From assembly GCA_963845975.1 (NCBI GenBank), contig CAWJUD010000001.1, forward strand, positions 1,674,001 to 1,738,000: a stretch of DNA of 64,000 nucleotides, read 5' to 3'. Source of the DNA: JBEKIK01 sp963845975 (GTDB lineage Bacteria; Planctomycetota; Planctomycetia; Pirellulales; Thermoguttaceae). Shown here one piece after another: positions 24,928-33,765 of this stretch. Positions within the stretch are counted from its first letter, which is position 1. Every line of letters begins with the position of its first letter. Below the pieces are notes generated by a model that did no database searches, was not told the origin of the DNA, and worked only from the letters and a program-made list of their open reading frames with translations. The translations under genes were made by a program, and so were the position numbers.

Positions 24928-27489
24928 CTACTGCCCGATTTTAATCGATTCAACCGTATTGGCGTCCGGACGCGGCTCCTCGTCTTTGCCGTAATCGAGG
25001 TGCGCTAAAACCAGGGCGGCATGGCGCGATTGCGGGGCGGCGGGTCTTATATTCAATCCGGGCAAGGCCGCGTCCATCCAGGCCAGCAACTTGATCTCGC
25101 CCGGGTGCATGTTTTCCAGTTTTTCCGCCAGGTCCAACAATTGACGAAGGTTCAATTCGCCCTTCAATGCGACTGGGTCCTTTGTCGCGGTCAAGGGCGA
25201 CTGATCCCGCTCGTCCGGCCAAAGCCGCCCGCCGGATTGCGTGGACGAGCGATTGACCCAGACCACGGTCCTAATCGCGCCGGGCTCGAGTTTGCCCACC
25301 CAGGCAACTTGCAGGTTGCCCGACTCGAGTTTCTTGATCAATCCAACTCCTTGTAAACTGAGGCGGGTTTTATTTAGAATCTCCAACCCCCCGCTTATGT
25401 TTTGCACCAAGGCAAGTTTGCCGCCCAGGTCGAACATCTCCTCGCTATGCATCAGCGCGGTGGAGTTTGAAGGCACGGGCAGCCCCTCCAGATTCGCCTG
25501 GTCAGAGCGGGTATAACGCAGATTGCGCAGTTGCTGGCCGGGGGCCATTGCAAATAATTTCTTGTCCTTAACCGACGGAAACGGCAGCACCGCCGCCCCG
25601 CTGTCCTCGAAGTGGAAATCGTACGGCGTCGACAGCGAGGTATACAAGGCGTTATACCGGGTAAGATGCCCGCGCGGGTGCTCGCCTTGAATCTCTAAAA
25701 CGGCGATCTCCGTCCGCGCTCGCACAAAGCCGATATCCAATTGCGCTAATTTGATGACCAGGACAGTAGAGATGATGGCCACGATGGGCGCGGCGACCCA
25801 TGCCCATTCCACGCGGTCGAAGGTATGAAAAACACTCCAATTGAAGGGCACAAGCACGATTAAATAGACGAACAAAAACAAGAATATAAACGTGCGATCC
25901 GGAATCTCGACCTGCGCGGCTCCAAGCAGCGATTCTCGCGCCGCCGCGGCGACCGGGCTGAAATCGTTCCAGGCGGCAATGCCCGGCCCCGGCGGCGGCG
26001 GTCTTAAACTCGACATATTCCATTGATCGCCCCCATCGGACATCGGCAATTCGACTTCCTTGGGTAAGTCGGGACAGTAATCTTCCAATTTCAAGCCCGC
26101 ATCGCGGGTAAAAAAGCGAAGATTCGTAATCCGCGCCGCGTCCAGGCGCTCGTGTCCGTCGGCCCATCGAACCTTAAGTTTCGCTTCCTTGTCTTGCATG
26201 AAACAGCGCGGCGGCCGGCCCAGCAGGAAGGCGTTGAAAAATTCATCCACGCCCGGCCAATTGGCGAATTCCCGGTCGCCCAGCCTGAAGGCCGAGGCCA
26301 CGATCCGCCCCCTGCCCACCCGGCGCTCGACCAGCAGATTGCCGGATTTCGCCACGAATTCGGCCTGGGGATGCTTTTGCAATTGGATGCCGGACCAAGG
26401 TCTTACCGGCGCCAGTTTGCGGATCGTCTTGCCCGTGAAGGCGTTGATTTCGGCCAACTCGTCGGCCCCGATTTTGCGTTCGCCCGAGGCGGTGGCGGGC
26501 AGATACGGCTCCAAGAAACTCCCCTTTAGCCCGTCCAGCGTGTCCGGCCCGCTGAGGATCAATTGCCCGCCCCAATGGAGCCAATCCAGAAACGCCCGCT
26601 GCACGCCCGGGTCCAATGCAGTTGGCGCGGCGTCGTCCCACAACACATAGGCAATGCTGGTCCACAGCAGTGGATGAGCGGGCAATTGCGCCTGCCGCTC
26701 GCTCCTGATCTGCGTGATCCGGTAATACGGTTCTATGCGGTTATCCATATCATTGATATTAAACGGTTTTACCGAATAGAGATTATGCAAAAAACCATAT
26801 TGCTCCGGCACCCGGGCCAGCACAATGAAGTGATATTGGTAAGAGGGCATATCCTTTAGCATCGAATTCGGCGGTTCCAGGACCGTTCCGCCGCCCCTGG
26901 AAGCATTCAGCCGGCAGGAAATATAGGCTTTGGGAGTATCGATGGCGTTCGGCGGAACATAGAACACTGAATCGAATATCTTGGCCTGGCCTTTGGGCAG
27001 CGCCGCCTGCCTGGCGGTGGTCAAGTAATATGGAGTGGCCGGCAGGGGGAGAGGCGGACCCTTGACATCGGTCGCCGCGATTTCCATCTCCCCCACGAAA
27101 TCGTAGTCGTTTGCCTTGACGTTCTCCCATGAAACGCCGGTCCAATGTCCCGCCTTATACGATCTTTCAACCGATTCCCTGTCGTCAAATTCCTTGCCGG
27201 TCAATATTCCGCCGGTCGATTTCTCCTTGCCCGATTTCCCCATGTCTGATGTTCCGCCGGCAGGCTGGGTGACCAGGCGTTCGGACTGAAAAGGTTTTTT
27301 GGGTTCCTCTTTTTTCTGGGCTAACTCTTTTTCCACTTCTTCCTGTGTTTTAGTCGTGGCCTTGCGGCAACCTCGACAACCCGATACCCCGGTGGCAAGT
27401 ACAAGAATAATCCCCAACCACATGACCGCGCGAAGCGTGCGCCAATGCCTTCGTTCTCCGCGGTTATAGACTCCCCCAATTGCAGCCAT
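24928..27489 (-). CDS. Large membrane protein with amidotransferase-like domain, ABC partner
   Basis: An 853-residue protein. The start is well supported by AGGAGG ten bases upstream. An N-terminal hydrophobic segment ends in GVSGC, a possible lipobox. Around residues 240-420 is a class I glutamine-amidotransferase-like fold of the kind in GldG/DUF4350 proteins (WLHWGGQLILSGPD, GRGRIVASAFRLGDREF), with no catalytic Cys recognised. Two membrane helices follow near 540-600 (FIFLFLFVYLIVLVPF), then a long beta-rich end. It lies 150 bases upstream of the ABC ATPase and permease on the same strand, so an accessory role in the same complex is likely. The function is not known. Confidence 0.6.
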   Translation of the reverse strand: MAAIGGVYNRGERRHWRTLRAVMWLGIILVLATGVSGCRGCRKATTKTQEEVEKELAQKKEEPKKPFQSERLVTQPAGGTSDMGKSGKEKSTGGILTGKEFDDRESVERSYKAGHWTGVSWENVKANDYDFVGEMEIAATDVKGPPLPLPATPYYLTTARQAALPKGQAKIFDSVFYVPPNAIDTPKAYISCRLNASRGGGTVLEPPNSMLKDMPSYQYHFIVLARVPEQYGFLHNLYSVKPFNINDMDNRIEPYYRITQIRSERQAQLPAHPLLWTSIAYVLWDDAAPTALDPGVQRAFLDWLHWGGQLILSGPDTLDGLKGSFLEPYLPATASGERKIGADELAEINAFTGKTIRKLAPVRPWSGIQLQKHPQAEFVAKSGNLLVERRVGRGRIVASAFRLGDREFANWPGVDEFFNAFLLGRPPRCFMQDKEAKLKVRWADGHERLDAARITNLRFFTRDAGLKLEDYCPDLPKEVELPMSDGGDQWNMSSLRPPPPGPGIAAWNDFSPVAAAARESLLGAAQVEIPDRTFIFLFLFVYLIVLVPFNWSVFHTFDRVEWAWVAAPIVAIISTVLVIKLAQLDIGFVRARTEIAVLEIQGEHPRGHLTRYNALYTSLSTPYDFHFEDSGAAVLPFPSVKDKKLFAMAPGQQLRNLRYTRSDQANLEGLPVPSNSTALMHSEEMFDLGGKLALVQNISGGLEILNKTRLSLQGVGLIKKLESGNLQVAWVGKLEPGAIRTVVWVNRSSTQSGGRLWPDERDQSPLTATKDPVALKGELNLRQLLDLAEKLENMHPGEIKLLAWMDAALPGLNIRPAAPQSRHAALVLAHLDYGKDEEPRPDANTVESIKIGQ

Positions 27490-27554
27490 CGCGTGCCATT
27501 CCTCCTATATATGAGTTTAGCCGTTTGTTGCAAACGAGGAAAGATGGGGGGAAA

Positions 27555-27699
27555 GAGTGGATAGTGGGTAGTGAGCAGTGGGCAGACGGGGAAAAAAGTG
27601 GACAGCAATTGGCGGTGGGCAGTGAGTGTTGCACAGTTTACTAACCACTGACCGTTGCCTACCACTCACTGCCCACTGCTCACTACCCACTATCCACTC
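27555..27699. repeat. Perfect 31-bp inverted repeat at the 3' end of trpE
   Basis: The left arm (27555-27585) and right arm (27669-27699) are perfect reverse complements over 31 bases, made of GTGGATAGTGGGTAGTG-type units. The 83-base interior has degenerate versions of the same units. The right arm includes two bases of the trpE stop codon. In RNA it would make a very strong stem-loop right after trpE. Confidence 0.8.
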
Positions 27700-29239
27700 A
27701 TTCCCCCGCGTGTTCTTCGGCGAATTCGATGGCCTTGAGCAGACCTTTGGCTTTATTGAGGGTTTCGTTCCATTCGTTTTCCGGCACGCTGTCGGCTACA
27801 ATGCCGGCCCCGGCTTGGACGTATGCGATGTTGTCGTGGATCACCACCGTTCGCAAGGCGATGCAAGTATCCATGTTGCCGTTGAAATCGACGTACCCCA
27901 CCGCCCCGGCATACGGCCCGCGGCGGCACGGCTCTATCTCGTCGATGATTTCCATTGCCCGAACCTTCGGCGCGCCCGACACGGTCCCGGCCGGCAAACA
28001 GACCTGCAGGGCGTCGAATGCGCTTTTATCGGCCGCCAGCCGGCCGCTGACGTTCGAGGTAATGTGCATTACGTGGCTGTAGCGTTCGATGGTCATCACG
28101 TCCGAGACTTGCACCGAGCGGTACTGCGACACCCGGCCCACGTCGTTGCGCCCCAAATCGACGAGCATCACGTGCTCCGCTCTTTCTTTGGGATCGGCCA
28201 GCAATTCCTCGGCCAGGCGGGCGTCTTCTTCTTCGCTCGCCCCGCGTCGCCGGGTGCCGGCCAATGGACGCACAGTCACCTCGCGATCGACTACCCGCAC
28301 CATGACCTCCGGCGAACTTCCCACCAACGTCACGCTGGGCGTGCGCAGATAAAACATGAACGGACTGGGATTGATGACCCGCAGGGCGCGGTAAATCTCA
28401 AAGGGATGGACGTGGATCGGCACCTTCAGCCGCTGGCTGAAAACAACCTGGAAAATGTCGCCCGCACGAATGTATTCCACGCATTTTCTCACCGCATTTT
28501 CAAAATTTTCCTTGGTGAAATTCGATTCATAAGCGATGTTCACCGGTCCGGCAACGCGAATATCCACCGGTTTCAAATTGCACGGCCTGGTCGATAGCTC
28601 GCCGACCAGGCGGTCGATCCGCAGGCAAGCGTCTTGATAGACTTTGGCCAGATCGACCCCGCTCTTATCCACCCTGGCCATTGCCACAACGTCGATGCTC
28701 TTGGTGACGTTGTCGAATACCACCATCTGATCGTAAAAGGCGAATGCCAGATCAGGAACCTGCCGATCATCCGGGGGAACATGGGGCAAATGTTCGTTGT
28801 AACGCACGGTGTCGTACCCGGCGTATCCGACGGCTCCGCTGTAAAAGGGGGGCAACTCGGGCAGATGTACCGCGCGAATCGCCTCCACCCGGCTCCGCAG
28901 TTCCTCCAACGGATTCGCGCATTCAAACTGTTTGGTAACCAGCGTGGGAATGCCGCCCGCCGAAATGCCCGTATAAGCGTTCGTGGTTACACGGTTGCCG
29001 TAGGCCTCGATTTCAAAAAACGGATCGGTGGCCAAAAAGCTGTACCGGCCCACTTTCTCGCCGCCCACCACGCTCTCCAGCAAGCAAGCGCAGCGTCCGG
29101 CGTCGAGTTTATGAAAGGCGGACACCGGAGTCAGGGCGTCGCTCAGCAATCGGCGATAGACCGGCACCAATTGCACGCCCTGGGCATGCTTTTTAAATGT
29201 CTCAAAGTCGGGATAATACTGGCAAGATGAAGATTTCAT
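27698..29239 (-). CDS. trpE: Anthranilate synthase component I
   Basis: A 513-residue chorismate-using enzyme that makes anthranilate, the first step of tryptophan synthesis, with ammonia from TrpG. The sequence shows FYSGAVGYAGYDTVRY, SPFMFYLRTP, VRPLAGTRRRG, VMLVDLGRNDVGRVS, PAGTVSGAPKVRAMEI and the chorismate-site end GAGIVADSVPENEW. LLESVVGGEKVGRYSF near residue 45 matches the Trp feedback site region (LLES). The ATG at 29239 is preferred to the in-frame TTG at 29248. No trpG or other trp gene is adjacent. The alternative, PabB, is less likely given the LLES element. Confidence 0.88.
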   Translation of the reverse strand: MKSSSCQYYPDFETFKKHAQGVQLVPVYRRLLSDALTPVSAFHKLDAGRCACLLESVVGGEKVGRYSFLATDPFFEIEAYGNRVTTNAYTGISAGGIPTLVTKQFECANPLEELRSRVEAIRAVHLPELPPFYSGAVGYAGYDTVRYNEHLPHVPPDDRQVPDLAFAFYDQMVVFDNVTKSIDVVAMARVDKSGVDLAKVYQDACLRIDRLVGELSTRPCNLKPVDIRVAGPVNIAYESNFTKENFENAVRKCVEYIRAGDIFQVVFSQRLKVPIHVHPFEIYRALRVINPSPFMFYLRTPSVTLVGSSPEVMVRVVDREVTVRPLAGTRRRGASEEEDARLAEELLADPKERAEHVMLVDLGRNDVGRVSQYRSVQVSDVMTIERYSHVMHITSNVSGRLAADKSAFDALQVCLPAGTVSGAPKVRAMEIIDEIEPCRRGPYAGAVGYVDFNGNMDTCIALRTVVIHDNIAYVQAGAGIVADSVPENEWNETLNKAKGLLKAIEFAEEHAGE

Positions 29240-29451
29240 ATATGTCAAACTATCAGATATTGGATGGGCGCTAAACTAAATATCATGCCTTACTCATAAA
29301 ATGATAGCTTACCAGCCCCGATTATACTCGGCAACCGACTTATCCAAATCACTTAAACCCCGGAAACCGCTGATTTTCTCTCGCCTTGACACAGGGGGGG
29401 CTACTGATAAAATCCATGTAGAAGTGTATGTGTTTTATTGTGGATAGAGTA

Positions 29452-29499
29452 GGGTGCCATGTCCACGCGGGTGCCATGTCCACGCTTGCCGTGGACATG
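29452..29499. repeat. GGTGCCATGTCCACGC repeat and hairpin before mcsA
   Basis: GGGTGCCATGTCCACGC occurs twice in direct tandem (offset 17-18 bases). The second copy then folds with CGTGGACATG (29490-29499). It belongs to the same family as 21901-22002. It ends 22 bases before the mcsA start and extends the mcsA frame upstream artificially. The region 29240-29451 shows no gene. Confidence 0.65.
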
Positions 29500-29521
29500 T
29501 TCAAACATAGGGCGCGTAACC

Positions 29522-30028
29522 ATGAAATGTCAACAATGCGACAAGCCGGCAACGTTCCACATCACCGAACTTACCGGCGGCAAGCCGCAGGAATTGCATC
29601 TTTGCGAAGATCATGCCCGGCAGTACCTGACTTCCTCGGCCGGCGAGCCCTCCGCGACCGGAAGCATGGCCGCCATGTTGGCGCACCAGATGGCCGTGGG
29701 CCAAACCGCCGAAGAGCTGGCACACTTGGATCAGCAGGCCTGTCCGGTCTGCGGCATCACTTTTTACGAATTCCGCAGCCAAGGGCGCCTGGGTTGCCCG
29801 TACGATTATGTCTGTTTTCAGACACAACTCGAGCCGCTTATTATGAACATCCACGGCGAGTCGGCGCACGTGGGCAAGCACCCCCGGCGTCCTTCCTCGG
29901 GCAGCGAAAAACGCACCCAACTGATCCGCCTCCGCCGCGCACTGAAAGAAGCCATTGAAGATGAAAACTACGAATTGGCCTCCAAGTTGCGCGACGATAT
30001 CCGCCGCACCGAAAAAGAACAAACGTAA
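29522..30028 (+). CDS. mcsA: McsA-like protein (zinc-finger, UVR domain)
   Basis: A 168-residue protein. The N-terminal CxxC zinc ligands MKCQQCDKP are followed by LCEDHA, a second pair in CPVCGI and GCPYDY, and a C-terminal UVR domain (RLRRALKEAIEDENYELASK). This is the layout of McsA, the activator of the protein-arginine kinase McsB. The ATG at 29522 was chosen because upstream codons are translated repeat sequence. mcsB follows after 94 bases, in the usual order. No ctsR or clpC is seen in the window. Confidence 0.85.
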   Translation: MKCQQCDKPATFHITELTGGKPQELHLCEDHARQYLTSSAGEPSATGSMAAMLAHQMAVGQTAEELAHLDQQACPVCGITFYEFRSQGRLGCPYDYVCFQTQLEPLIMNIHGESAHVGKHPRRPSSGSEKRTQLIRLRRALKEAIEDENYELASKLRDDIRRTEKEQT

Positions 30029-30068
30029 ATAATTTTAAGTGTTAAGTTATAAGTTTTCAGTTTTCAGT

Positions 30069-30093
30069 TTAGCCCGGAGCTTGCTCCGGGAGG
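30069..30093. repeat. TTTAGCCCGGAGC stem-loop between mcsA and mcsB
   Basis: CCCGGAGC-TT-GCTCCGGG is a perfect 8-bp stem after TTTAG, a member of the TAGCCC family. It follows a TTTTCAG filler (30045-30068). Confidence 0.6.
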
Positions 30094-30122
30094 ATTTTCA
30101 CGAAAGCAACGGGTAAAAAGAA

Positions 30123-31202
30123 GTGGAACTGAACGATTTGACCCAAAGCACCGGCGAGTGGCTCCGCGGCGACGGTCCGGAATCAGATATCGTCATCAGC
30201 AGCCGCGTCCGCCTGGCGCGGAATCTGGCCGACTACCCGTTCATGAACCGCGCCACTCCCCAGGACCGGCTCAATATCGAAAAAATACTCCACGATCGGA
30301 TCTTTGAGGTCGTTGCGCAAAACGAGATCTTGTATTTCGACATGGAAGGCCTGGAAAAAGTCGATCGCCAGTTCCTCGTGGAAAGACATCTCGTAAGCCG
30401 CGAGCATGCCGAAGGACAAGGCGCCCGGGCCGTGGTCATCGACACCCGCGAAAAATACAGCCTCATGATCAACGAAGAAGACCATCTCCGCATGCAGGTT
30501 ATGCAAAGCGGCCTGAACCTGCAAAACGTGTGGGAACAAATCAACCGCCTCGACGACCTGATCGAGGAAAAAGTAACCTATGCCTTCCACGATCGCCTGG
30601 GCTACCTCACCGCCTGCCCCACCAACGTCGGCACCGGTTTGCGCGTGAGCGTGATGCTGCACCTGCCGGCCCTGGTCATCACCCGGCAAATCGAAAAGGT
30701 CTTCCGCAGCCTGCAAAAAATCAGTCTGGCAGTCCGCGGCCTGTACGGCGAAGGCTCGCAGGCCATGGGCGATTTCTACCAGATCTCGAACCAGATCACG
30801 CTGGGACGCTCCGAAACCGATCTAATCCAGCAGGTGGGCGACATCGTGCCGGTGATTATCGACTACGAACGCCAGGCCCGCGAGTTTTTAATCAAGGAAA
30901 GCCACGAAAACCTGCACGACCGCGTGAGCCGGGCGTTCGGCATCCTGCGCACCGCCCAGACCATCTCCTCCGAGGAAACCATGCACCTTCTCTCCAGCGT
31001 GCGAATGGGCGTGAACCTGGGCCTGATCCGCGACGTGGGCATCCCGGCCATCAACGAATTATTCCTCCGCACCCAGCCCGCACATCTGCAAAAACTCACC
31101 GGCGGCGAACTCGACTCCGCCGACCGCAACATCGAGCGCGCCCGCTACCTCCGCCGCTATCTGAACAAGGAAAACGGCAACAAGGGCCCGGAAGCGAATT
31201 GA
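30123..31202 (+). CDS. mcsB: Protein arginine kinase
   Basis: A 359-residue phosphagen-kinase-fold enzyme that phosphorylates protein arginines, marking proteins for ClpCP-type degradation. Visible are SSRVRLARNLADYPF (ATP/arginine site), HLRMQVMQSG, the catalytic Cys165 in TACPTNVGTGLR (near C167 of the Bacillus enzyme), and a C-terminal DRNIERARYL segment resembling the phospho-arginine sensing RDxxRA motif. The start is a GTG at 30123. It pairs with mcsA upstream. Confidence 0.92.
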   Translation: MELNDLTQSTGEWLRGDGPESDIVISSRVRLARNLADYPFMNRATPQDRLNIEKILHDRIFEVVAQNEILYFDMEGLEKVDRQFLVERHLVSREHAEGQGARAVVIDTREKYSLMINEEDHLRMQVMQSGLNLQNVWEQINRLDDLIEEKVTYAFHDRLGYLTACPTNVGTGLRVSVMLHLPALVITRQIEKVFRSLQKISLAVRGLYGEGSQAMGDFYQISNQITLGRSETDLIQQVGDIVPVIIDYERQAREFLIKESHENLHDRVSRAFGILRTAQTISSEETMHLLSSVRMGVNLGLIRDVGIPAINELFLRTQPAHLQKLTGGELDSADRNIERARYLRRYLNKENGNKGPEAN

Positions 31203-31210
31203 AGTTTAGG

Positions 31211-31357
31211 AACTCTAACCCGCATTTCTCACCAGACCGATACGTTAGAAGACAGTGTGCCACTGCTTCGCAGAAGCAGTGCTTACTCAAATCACCGTCC
31301 ACTGCTTGCCTTACGTCAAGCAGTGGCACACGTTGGTGAGAAATGCAGGCTAACAAA
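31211..31357. repeat. Composite palindromic element with BIME core (GTGCCACTGC family)
   Basis: The outer arms CTAACCCGCATTTCTCACCA (31214) and TGGTGAGAAATGC-AGGCTAAC (31334) are inverted copies. The inner BIME (31255-31332) has GTGTGCCACTGCTTC...GAAGCAGTG followed by CACTGCTTG...CAAGCAGTGGCACAC. The inner part is the same element as 55142-55217. Confidence 0.75.
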
Positions 31358-31452
31358 ACGTACTCCTCACGCTCCGCGTGAGGCCGAATCGAACTTGCTA
31401 TGCCTCTCGCGGAGCGAGAGGAGTACATCCTTATCCCTGTTTTGTTAGAGCT
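31349..31452. repeat. Element with CTAACAAAA ends and TACTCCTC hairpins
   Basis: Ends GCTAACAAAAC and TGTTTTGTTAGAGC. Inside are inverted TACTCCTCACGC...GCGTGAGG and CCTCTCGCGGAGCGAGAGGAGTAC hairpins. The element shares CTAAC bases with the preceding one, so the two are nested or were inserted back to back. Confidence 0.7.
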
Positions 31453-31454
31453 TC

Positions 31455-31727
31455 TTATACTATTGATTCCAGCGGGGCGACTCCCTCGCTGTCTAACAAA
31501 GGCAGAGAATATTTTGCAAGAATCTCGTTGATAACATCTAATGAAACATCATGTGGCGATAGGATTTCAATCCCGATGGGCCGGCCATCTTCCGCCAAAT
31601 CAACCAATAAGCCATGACCCTCTTTTGCCACACGCCAACTTTTATCGTGCTCAAGTCGCGATAAATAAAGATAGGCGGCAATCGGCTTTCCTCGGCGGAA
31701 CGTGATTTCCAGATAACGTTCATGCAT
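31455..31727 (-). CDS. DUF2283-like small protein
   Basis: A 90-residue protein. The first half reads LEITFRRGKPIAAYLYL, and the middle GLLVDLAEDGRPIGIEILSP matches the core of DUF2283 proteins (an acidic strand, then DGRxxGIEIL). The function of that family is unknown, and such genes are sometimes paired with a toxin-like DUF4258 gene, which is not seen here. It is surrounded by repeats on both sides, so it may have travelled alone. Confidence 0.6.
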   Translation of the reverse strand: MHERYLEITFRRGKPIAAYLYLSRLEHDKSWRVAKEGHGLLVDLAEDGRPIGIEILSPHDVSLDVINEILAKYSLPLLDSEGVAPLESIV

Positions 31728-31787
31728 GGTTTTTAATCCACTGGGTAGGCAGTAATTCTACCATTAGAAACAAGATGTGGATACAGT

Positions 31788-31966
31788 ATTTTCTCTAGCC
31801 TAGGCATTTATGCCTGCGGGAAAGGATTCCATCATCTTTTTTTTAACCCCGTTTACGGGGCGCGATTGGCCGCATGATACGCAATCCTAAAGGGTCTGCA
31901 TGAAAAAGGAAATGATGGATGATTATTCCTCATCCGCAGGCGTAAACGCCTGGGCTAGAGAAAAAT
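31788..31966. repeat. 180-bp MITE-like inverted repeat (TCTCTAGCC ends)
   Basis: The left arm (31788-31820) reads TTTTCTCTAGCCTAGGC, then a hairpin and GCCTGCGG. The right arm (31934-31966) mirrors it as CCGCAGGCG, hairpin, GCCTGGGCTAGAGAAAA. The interior has a CCCCGT-TTACGGGG dyad and no frame. It lies directly after the coaD stop codon. Confidence 0.7.
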
Positions 31967-31977
31967 CTCGTAACGTT

Positions 31978-32490
31978 TCATCTTTTCTGCTGTTCCGTAA
32001 GTTTTTTCCGCAGGGCGTGAACTGCATTTTTCGGCAAGAACCGTTCTAGCTCAACATCTTTCGTGACCCTGGCGATTTGCTTGATAAGCGAACTGGAAAC
32101 GTGGGCCAGTTCTCCGTCGGCGATCATGAACAAGGTTTCCACGTCCGGGGCCAGGCGGCGGTTGGCCATCATCATCGTCAACTCGGCATGAATATCGCTT
32201 ATGGGGCGAACGCCGCGGACCATGATTTTTGCCCCGCAGCTTTTCACGAATTCCACGGCCAGCCCGGAAAAGGTGCGGATCTCGATGTTCTTCAGATGTG
32301 CGGTCGACTCGCGGATCAGGGCCTGCCGTTCCTCGGGCGAAAAGAGCGGATTCTTATCGATGTTTATCCCCACGCCCACGATCAGCTTGTCGAACAGCCG
32401 GCTCGCCCGCTCCATGACGTTCAAATGTCCCAGCGTGATCGGGTCGAAAGAACCCGGGTAAACGGCGATGTGGGGTGTTTGATTGGCCAT
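31978..32490 (-). CDS. coaD: Pantetheine-phosphate adenylyltransferase
   Basis: A 170-residue enzyme that joins ATP and 4'-phosphopantetheine to dephospho-CoA. It has the nucleotidyltransferase start AVYPGSFDPITLGHLNVMER with the T/HxGH motif, VRGVRPISDIHAELTMMMANR and the C-terminal ISSSLIKQIAR-like segment (HVSSSLIKQIAR). Length and motifs are standard. The next enzyme of the path, CoaE, is at 55.3 kb. Confidence 0.95.
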   Translation of the reverse strand: MANQTPHIAVYPGSFDPITLGHLNVMERASRLFDKLIVGVGINIDKNPLFSPEERQALIRESTAHLKNIEIRTFSGLAVEFVKSCGAKIMVRGVRPISDIHAELTMMMANRRLAPDVETLFMIADGELAHVSSSLIKQIARVTKDVELERFLPKNAVHALRKKLTEQQKR

Positions 32491-32562
32491 GTGAAAAGTT
32501 GCTGGTTTTCAGTTTTCAGTATTAAGTTCGCGGTTTTCAGTATTTTACAGTCATCATTTTAA

Positions 32563-33732
32563 TCATCCAATCGCTTTTATCAACCGATCCACGTCCGATT
32601 CGTCGTTGTAAGCATGCGGGCTGATCCGCAACCGGCCCGCGCGGCAGCCGAGGATCACGCCTTTTTCCAGGCACGCGCGGCGGGTCGCCTCGGGGTCGCG
32701 GCCGGGGAGTTCAAACAAAACGATGCCGCTTTTATGCGCCACATTGCCGCGATCGCTGATAATAACCGCGCCCAGTTCTTCCAACCGCTTACATGCCAGG
32801 TCGGTTATTTCCAGCACGCGGGCGGCGCGGGCCTCGGCGGGAAATTGGCAGAGCAGTTCCAGACTCGCACCCAGGGCGATCAATCCCGCCATGTTTCGCG
32901 ATCCGCCTTCATATCGCTCGGCCGTGTCTTTCAGATCGTACTCGATGCGATTGAAATCTTTCGCCCCCTTGACGCTGTTCCAGCCCACGCCCACCGGCTT
33001 GAGCAAATCGAGAAGTTCCCGCCGGACGTAGAACACGCCCGCCCCTTCGGGGCTAAGCATCCATTTATGCCCGTCCGCTGAAAGGAAGTCGACGTTATAT
33101 TTTTTCACGTCCATGGGGAAGACGCCCAAACCCTGGACGGCGTCGATAAACAACAGCGCCCCGTTGCGATGCGCCACTTCGGCCAGGTCCGCTAAATCGT
33201 GCCGCCAACCATGGGAATAGCAAACCCAGCTAATGGTGACGATCCTGGTTTGCTTGTCGCATGCCGCTTGCAGTCGATCGAGGTCGAGTCTTCCGCCCTC
33301 GGTCTGGATGCGGCGCGTTTCCACGCCCCGGTCGGCCAACCGCAACCAGGGATATTGATTCGAGGGAAACTCGTCGGCACGGGTAACCACGTTGTCGCCC
33401 GGCCGCCAAGGAAATCCTTCCGCAACCAGATTGATCCCGGCCGTGGTATTGCTTACCAAGGCGATTTCCTCGATATCGGCCCCGATCATCCCGGCCACTC
33501 TGTGGCGGAGATCTTCTATCTGCTTTGTCCATGCCGGGTAAAAGGCCGCACCGTTGGTCGAGGCATCTTCAATCCAGCGGGCCAGAGCCCCTTGTGCTGC
33601 ACCCGTTAGGGGGGAAACAGCGGCGTGGTCAAAATACGCCCAGCGCCGCGCCGCCGGCATGCGGCTGCGGAAATGTCCCCAAGGAATCCCTTGCAAAGCA
33701 TCATTTTTCGGGCACGCCGACGAGGCGGTCAT
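32563..33732 (-). CDS. Class V PLP aminotransferase (cysteine desulfurase-like)
   Basis: A 389-residue fold-type I PLP enzyme. It shows YFDHAAVSPLTGAA at the start, SNTTAGINLVAEG (phosphate cup), FIDAVQGLGVFPMD and the Schiff-base lysine in SADGHKWMLSPEG. It lacks an obvious catalytic Cys loop (RSGHHCA in SufS): the C-terminal part reads LGCRAGRLRISPHAYN. It is therefore closer to isopenicillin-N-epimerase/selenocysteine-lyase-like members than to a housekeeping desulfurase. Substrate unknown. Confidence 0.8.
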   Translation of the reverse strand: MTASSACPKNDALQGIPWGHFRSRMPAARRWAYFDHAAVSPLTGAAQGALARWIEDASTNGAAFYPAWTKQIEDLRHRVAGMIGADIEEIALVSNTTAGINLVAEGFPWRPGDNVVTRADEFPSNQYPWLRLADRGVETRRIQTEGGRLDLDRLQAACDKQTRIVTISWVCYSHGWRHDLADLAEVAHRNGALLFIDAVQGLGVFPMDVKKYNVDFLSADGHKWMLSPEGAGVFYVRRELLDLLKPVGVGWNSVKGAKDFNRIEYDLKDTAERYEGGSRNMAGLIALGASLELLCQFPAEARAARVLEITDLACKRLEELGAVIISDRGNVAHKSGIVLFELPGRDPEATRRACLEKGVILGCRAGRLRISPHAYNDESDVDRLIKAIG

Positions 33733-33765
33733 TATACATCTCCTGGCACGGCCTTATGGCCGCAA

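Noticed and set aside
29459..29521. Upstream start for mcsA
   Set aside because: These codons are the GGTGCCATGTCCACGC repeat. The Cys-ligand start at 29522 is the conserved one.
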